From: Clostridia bacterium | GTDB taxonomy: Bacteria > Bacillota > Clostridia > Peptostreptococcales > Anaerovoracaceae | NCBI GenBank assembly: GCA_902363595.1 | Contig: CABJAP010000005.1 | Location: 186,001-250,000, forward strand | Reading direction: 5' to 3' | DNA length: 64,000 bases | Shown here: positions 60,285 to 64,000 of the stretch, piece by piece | Layout of the letters: every line of letters begins with the position of its first letter | Numbering within the stretch: the stretch's first letter is position 1 | Made by a program: the position numbers and the translations under genes | The notes under the pieces: generated by a model | What the model saw: the letters and a program-made list of their open reading frames with translations, nothing else | The model's database searches: none | Told to the model about the DNA's origin: nothing

Positions 60285-61208
60285 ATGATTCTCAGTGTCA
60301 GCAGAAGAACCGATATTCCCGCCTGTCATTGGCAGTGGTTTTTAAATCGGCTGGATGCCGGTTTTCTTTGCGTGCGCAATCCTTTCAATCCACGGCAGAT
60401 CAGCAGGATCGACCTGGATCCGCGGCTGGTGGATTGCATGGTCTTTTGGACCAAAAATCCTATGAATCTGGCGGCATCGGCAGACAGGCTGAAGGAGTAT
60501 GTCTGGTATGCCCAGGTCACCATCACTGGCTATGGAAGCGATCTGGAACCGGGGGTGCCGGACAAAAAGAAGGTGGTGATTCCAGCCTTTCAGGAGCTAG
60601 CGTCCCGCTTTTCTGCCCAGCACGTGATCTGGAGGTATGACCCGATTTTGATCAATGATAAATATTCGGCGGCTTACCATTTCCACGCCTTTGGTCAGAT
60701 CGCCCGCAGTTTGAAGGGATTTACAAATCGGGTGATGATCAGTTTTCTCGATCTTTACCGCAAAAATGAGAAAGCCATGAGAGAATTGGGGATTGAGCCG
60801 GTTTGCCGGGCAGAGGCTGTGGAATTGGCATCCGGGCTCAAAGAGATTGCCGCAGCCAATGGGATGGAGATCTTCTCCTGCGCCGAAAAGCTGGATTTAA
60901 CCCCTGGGGGCGTTTCCGCCGGCGCGTGTGTGGACAAAAGGCTCATTGAGGAACTATGCGGCTGCCAGCTGGAAGGGAATAAGGATAAAAATCAGCGCTC
61001 TCAATGCGGCTGCCTGGAAAGCGTTGACGCAGGCATATATGATACTTGCAGCATGGGGTGCAGGTATTGTTATGCTGGGCAGAGAAAAAAAGCCGACGAT
61101 TCCTGCGATGTCCATTCTCCGCTGCTGCAGGGACAGATCGGGGCAGGAGAGACCGTTTCACTGCGAAAACAAGCTTCCCTGAAAAAAGAACAGATGACGA
61201 TCTTTTGA
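60285..61208 (+). CDS. DUF1848 family protein with a CX3CX2C cluster motif
   Basis: A 307-residue protein of the DUF1848 family, starting at ATG 60285 after TAGGAGC. The opening ILSVSRRTDIPACH and the FWTKNP segment are family hallmarks. The C-terminal part has Cys241, Cys243 and then Cys255-x3-Cys259-x2-Cys262, the spacing of the radical SAM 4Fe-4S motif, followed by YAG. In radical SAM enzymes this motif is normally near the N-terminus. The function is unknown; an Fe-S enzyme is a reasonable inference. Confidence 0.85.
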   Translation: MILSVSRRTDIPACHWQWFLNRLDAGFLCVRNPFNPRQISRIDLDPRLVDCMVFWTKNPMNLAASADRLKEYVWYAQVTITGYGSDLEPGVPDKKKVVIPAFQELASRFSAQHVIWRYDPILINDKYSAAYHFHAFGQIARSLKGFTNRVMISFLDLYRKNEKAMRELGIEPVCRAEAVELASGLKEIAAANGMEIFSCAEKLDLTPGGVSAGACVDKRLIEELCGCQLEGNKDKNQRSQCGCLESVDAGIYDTCSMGCRYCYAGQRKKADDSCDVHSPLLQGQIGAGETVSLRKQASLKKEQMTIF

Positions 61209-61241
61209 TTTTCTAAGGACACCCGCATCATTCTCCAACGC

Positions 61242-61270
61242 TTGACAGAGAATGAAGGGAGTGTAATAAT
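61242..61270 (+). promoter_or_regulatory. promoter of the N-acetyltransferase gene
   Basis: TTGACA (61242-61247) and AATAAT (61265-61270), spacer 17, with a TG one base before the -10. Inverted CATTCTC (61229-61235) and GAGAATG (61248-61254) flank the -35 and may be an operator. Confidence 0.6.
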
Positions 61271-61300
61271 AAATGTTATTGTGAATAAGGGAGTAGAAAC

Positions 61301-62086
61301 ATGTACCAAGGATTGTACCGGGAATTACCCGACATTCAGGCATACCTGGACCGGATCGGAATGCCGGCGCCTCAGCAGCTTTCTGTAGATTATCTGGATC
61401 AGCTGGTGCTGGCCCATCAGTATCAGGTGCCTTTCGAAAACATCGATACCAGCGATAAAAACTTAACCATTTCTTTGGAGACAGAGGCGATCTTTGATAA
61501 GATCGTCACCAGGAAGCGGGGCGGCTGCTGTTTTGAACTCAACGCGCTGTTTCTCAAATTGCTCTGCGCTTTGGGCTTTGACGCCTGGGCCTGCCGGTGC
61601 AGGGTACTGCGGGGAAAGGACTTTTTTCCGCCGTCCTCTCATCGGGCTGCGTTGGTGCGGATGGAAGGGAGCATCTATTTTTGCGATGTGGGCTATGGCG
61701 GACCTCAGCCGGCCTGCGGCATTAAAGTGGAAGACGGCAGTACCAGAACCTGCGCCGGACAGACCTTCATAATCCGCAGGAACGATGAATATTGGTGGAC
61801 CTTGATTTACTTGTCAAAAGAGGGACCGGAGGAAACCATGCAGTTTACCATGATGCCCGAGGAAGAAGTGGATTTTGTTCCTTTGAGTCATTTTTGCTTT
61901 ACCCATCCCGATTCCTTTTTTTCTACGGGCGAGAGGGTGATCAGCAGACGCATTCCCGGCGGAAGCGTATCCATTGAAGGTGATCTTTTTACCCGCATTG
62001 AAAGCGGCGTCCGCCAAGAAACAATGATTACGGATGAAAACCAGTATTTGACCCTGTTATCCCAGGAATTCGACATTACGCTGTAG
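61301..62086 (+). CDS. arylamine N-acetyltransferase (NAT)
   Basis: A 261-residue NAT. The triad is Cys77 (RGGCCFELN), His114 (SSHRAALV) and Asp129 (CDVGYGG). It transfers acetyl or another acyl group from CoA to arylamines and hydrazines. The start follows GGGAG. Gut bacterial NATs can acetylate drugs such as 5-aminosalicylate. An extra Cys76 sits next to the nucleophile. Confidence 0.92.
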   Translation: MYQGLYRELPDIQAYLDRIGMPAPQQLSVDYLDQLVLAHQYQVPFENIDTSDKNLTISLETEAIFDKIVTRKRGGCCFELNALFLKLLCALGFDAWACRCRVLRGKDFFPPSSHRAALVRMEGSIYFCDVGYGGPQPACGIKVEDGSTRTCAGQTFIIRRNDEYWWTLIYLSKEGPEETMQFTMMPEEEVDFVPLSHFCFTHPDSFFSTGERVISRRIPGGSVSIEGDLFTRIESGVRQETMITDENQYLTLLSQEFDITL

Positions 62087-62136
62087 CAGATGGGCCGGCT
62101 TTGCTATGCGATCCAAGACGAGAAAGGATATATAAG

Positions 62137-63543
62137 ATGGATTGGAATAAGCTATTGTGTCCGGACCGGATCCGCAGCTATCGAAGCGCGGCGGGATCGG
62201 GCGATCTTAGAACAGAGTTTGAAAAAGATTATCACCGCATTATCAACAGCGCTTCCTTCAGACGGCTGCAGGACAAAACACAAGTCTTTCCGCTGGATAA
62301 AAGCGACTTTATTCGTACCAGACTGACCCATTCTCTGGAGGTATCCTCCTTTGGCAAATCCCTGGGGCAGAATATTTCGGAAAAGATTCTGAGGACCATA
62401 GGTGATGAGACTTTTCAGCCCTCCTTTAAGGCCGATGTCTGCGATATTCTCCAGTGCGCCGGGCTGCTTCACGACATTGGCAATCCCCCCTTCGGCCATT
62501 TTGGTGAAACGGCTATCCGCCAGTGGTTCCGGGACAACCTGCCCAGGCTGCAGTTTCAGGGAATGCCTGTGAGCAAGCTTCTTTCTCCCCAGATGCGGGA
62601 GGATTTCTATAACTTCGAAGGAAATACCCAGGCGCTGCGGCTGGTGACCAAGCTGCATTTTTTGGTGGATGAGCACGGCATGAATCTGACCAAGGCTCTT
62701 TTAGGGGCGATTATCAAATATCCGGTATCTTCCCTGAAAATAAATAAGCATAGCGGCGATATCAAGGATAAAAAAATGGGCTATTATTATGCGGAACGCC
62801 AGATCTTCGAAGATTTGCAGCAAAGCCTGGGTACGGAAGGCAAGCGCCATCCGCTGACCTTTGTCCTTGAAGCGGCGGACGATATCGCTTATAAGACAGC
62901 GGATATCGAGGATGCCTGTAAAAAAGGGTGCATCAGCTATGAGCGGCTGGTTTGGGAACTGGAGCAGCGGGGGCCGTCTGATGATGACGAGTATCAGAAA
63001 CTGGTGGATGCGCTCAAAAGGCGCTATCAAAGAGCTGTGGAACGAGGCATCTCTTCGCCGGAGCTCAATGGAGTCCAGAACTGGATCGTCCACCTGCAGG
63101 GACGTTTGATCGCCTGCGCGACTTACGGATTTACCAGCAATTATCGAAGGATCATGGAAGGCAGCTACCAAAAGGATTTGTTTGCGGGAACTTACGGCGA
63201 ACAGATCATGAAAATTCTCGGCGATATTGCTTTTGATTATGCGTTCAACACGGAGCCGATTCTCAAACTGGAAATCGCTGCCCAGACCATCTTTAACTTT
63301 TTGTTGGACAAGTTTGTGGATGCGGCCATCTCGTACGATACGCAGGAACCGCAAAGCGATGTGCAGAAAAAGCTGATCGCGCTGATTTCCGATAATTATA
63401 AAGGAATTTATCATATTTATGCCAAGGGCAAGGAGCCGATAGAGAAGCTGTATCTGCGGCTGCTGCTGGTGACGGATTTTATCTGCGGCATGACGGACAG
63501 CTATGCAAAGACGCTTTACCAGGAATTGAATGGAATCATTTAA
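62137..63543 (+). CDS. dgt: deoxyguanosinetriphosphate triphosphohydrolase (dGTPase)
   Basis: A 468-residue HD-domain phosphohydrolase that removes triphosphate from dNTPs. The metal ligands are His65 (TRLTHSLEVS), His112-Asp113 (LLHDIGNPPFGHFGE) and the later Asp in AADDIAYKTADIED. The RSAAGSGDLRTEFEKDYHRIINS start is the dGTPase N-terminus. The start at 62137 follows AAAGGA at 8 bases. A DUF445 gene follows. Confidence 0.93.
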   Translation: MDWNKLLCPDRIRSYRSAAGSGDLRTEFEKDYHRIINSASFRRLQDKTQVFPLDKSDFIRTRLTHSLEVSSFGKSLGQNISEKILRTIGDETFQPSFKADVCDILQCAGLLHDIGNPPFGHFGETAIRQWFRDNLPRLQFQGMPVSKLLSPQMREDFYNFEGNTQALRLVTKLHFLVDEHGMNLTKALLGAIIKYPVSSLKINKHSGDIKDKKMGYYYAERQIFEDLQQSLGTEGKRHPLTFVLEAADDIAYKTADIEDACKKGCISYERLVWELEQRGPSDDDEYQKLVDALKRRYQRAVERGISSPELNGVQNWIVHLQGRLIACATYGFTSNYRRIMEGSYQKDLFAGTYGEQIMKILGDIAFDYAFNTEPILKLEIAAQTIFNFLLDKFVDAAISYDTQEPQSDVQKKLIALISDNYKGIYHIYAKGKEPIEKLYLRLLLVTDFICGMTDSYAKTLYQELNGII

Positions 63544-63563
63544 GAAAGGCAGGAATCGTAATT

Positions 63564-64000
63564 ATGTTGATACTTAAGCTGATCGCAGGCCCCTTGATTG
63601 GAGCGCTGATCGGTTATTGCACCAATTTTATCGCAGTAAAAATGCTTTTTAAACCTCACCGCCCGATCATGATCGGAAAGCGCAGGCTGCCCTTTACGCC
63701 GGGGCTGATCCCCAAACGCAAGGATGAACTGGCCGGGGCCATCGGTTCTGCCATCGGGGAGGTGCTGCTGACGAAAAAGGATTTGGCGGAAGCGCTGCCC
63801 GCGGAGCATATAAAGGAGTCCATCACAGGCGGGCTGTGGGAAGCATATCTGGGCGTAAAAGAAAGTCAGGTCTCTATCGGGGAAGCCGCCCGCGGATATC
63901 TTTCGGAAGAACGCCTTGAAGAGATCCGATTCAAGCTTGAAGATGTGATCACAGAGCGGGTAATGAGCGGTATCGAGGAGCTGGACATCAGCAATATTGT
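63564..64000 (+). CDS. DUF445 family membrane protein (partial)
   Basis: 145 codons are visible before the window ends. The N-terminus MLILKLIAGPLIGALIGYCTNFIAVKMLFKPHRP is the DUF445/YheB signature, with a membrane helix, and PFTPGLIPKRKDELAGAIG follows. YheB in Bacillus has a spore-related link, but function is unknown. The ATG is preceded by the weak site GGCAGGA. Confidence 0.88.
   Translation, partial: MLILKLIAGPLIGALIGYCTNFIAVKMLFKPHRPIMIGKRRLPFTPGLIPKRKDELAGAIGSAIGEVLLTKKDLAEALPAEHIKESITGGLWEAYLGVKESQVSIGEAARGYLSEERLEEIRFKLEDVITERVMSGIEELDISNI

Overview
The window looks like chromosome of an anaerobic, probably gut-associated Clostridia (order Eubacteriales; an Anaerovoracaceae/Family XIII-type organism is my guess from gene content, not a proven assignment). 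Supporting signs are strong AGGAGG-type ribosome binding sites, moderate GC, butyrate-type energy metabolism (phosphate butyryltransferase plus butyrate kinase), 3-hydroxyacyl-CoA chemistry, a bile-acid-type 7alpha-hydroxysteroid dehydrogenase, superoxide-reductase chemistry and a CsoR-type copper regulator. I found no rRNA, tRNA, CRISPR array, prophage or insertion sequence. Almost all genes are on the + strand; the exceptions are the partial gene at the left edge, the SDR gene at 16352, a small membrane protein at 45843 and a MATE pump at 47422. Layout. 1-2986: the start of a PAS-containing regulator faces a sigma-54 promoter that drives a nitrilase-type hydrolase and a GPH-family symporter. 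3141-6839: a GntP-type permease, a crotonase and a family I CoA-transferase, which together fit uptake and activation of a short hydroxy acid such as 3-hydroxybutyrate. 6980-8755: two secreted or anchored proteins, one TasA/camelysin-like. 8859-11851: copper module csoR-copA, with a CopZ-like domain fused to the CopA C-terminus behind its own internal ribosome binding site. 12130-15485: amidohydrolase, TfoX C-terminal domain protein, methyltransferase, a SnoaL-GGDEF protein and YbjQ. 15713-20863: oxidative-stress block with an HTH protein fused to a complete desulfoferrodoxin-like module, an SDR, AhpC, a permuted AhpF-like reductase and an OFA-type transporter. 21049-38288: a near-gapless signalling block with two large hybrid histidine kinases, a Tet(M)/EF-G-like GTPase fused to a Rae1/YacP nuclease, and a chemotaxis operon (two CheW-like proteins, CheR, CheY, MCP, CheC, CheD, REC-GGDEF, CheA, CheW) without CheB or flagellar genes, followed by nth. 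38285-47425: regulators paired with exporters (ArsR-type/ABC, MarR/FUSC), an Rrf2-RclA pair with a textbook promoter-operator, and a CDF metal exporter. 47422-48768: a MATE pump. 49048-55174: acylating aldehyde dehydrogenase, phosphate butyryltransferase, butyrate kinase, OFA transporter and a PucR-type regulator, a module for turning an aldehyde into acid plus ATP. 55419-59906: two tandem amidohydrolase-MFS pairs that look recently duplicated. 60285-64000: DUF1848 protein, arylamine N-acetyltransferase, dGTPase and the start of a DUF445 protein. How the genes work together: the two ends of the metabolic theme (CoA-transferase/crotonase near 5 kb and aldehyde dehydrogenase-Ptb-Buk near 50 kb) are both routes from imported small carboxylates to acyl-CoA or acyl-phosphate and ATP. 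The middle is sensing and stress: copper (CsoR/CopA, RclA, CDF), oxygen species (HTH-desulfoferrodoxin, AhpC and its reductase) and ribosome surveillance (GTPase-Rae1). The strongest candidates for undescribed biology are the GTPase-Rae1 fusion, the HTH-desulfoferrodoxin sensor that keeps all iron ligands but has lost the catalytic lysine, the CopA-CopZ gene with an internal start, and the chemotaxis-like array coupled to c-di-GMP synthesis.
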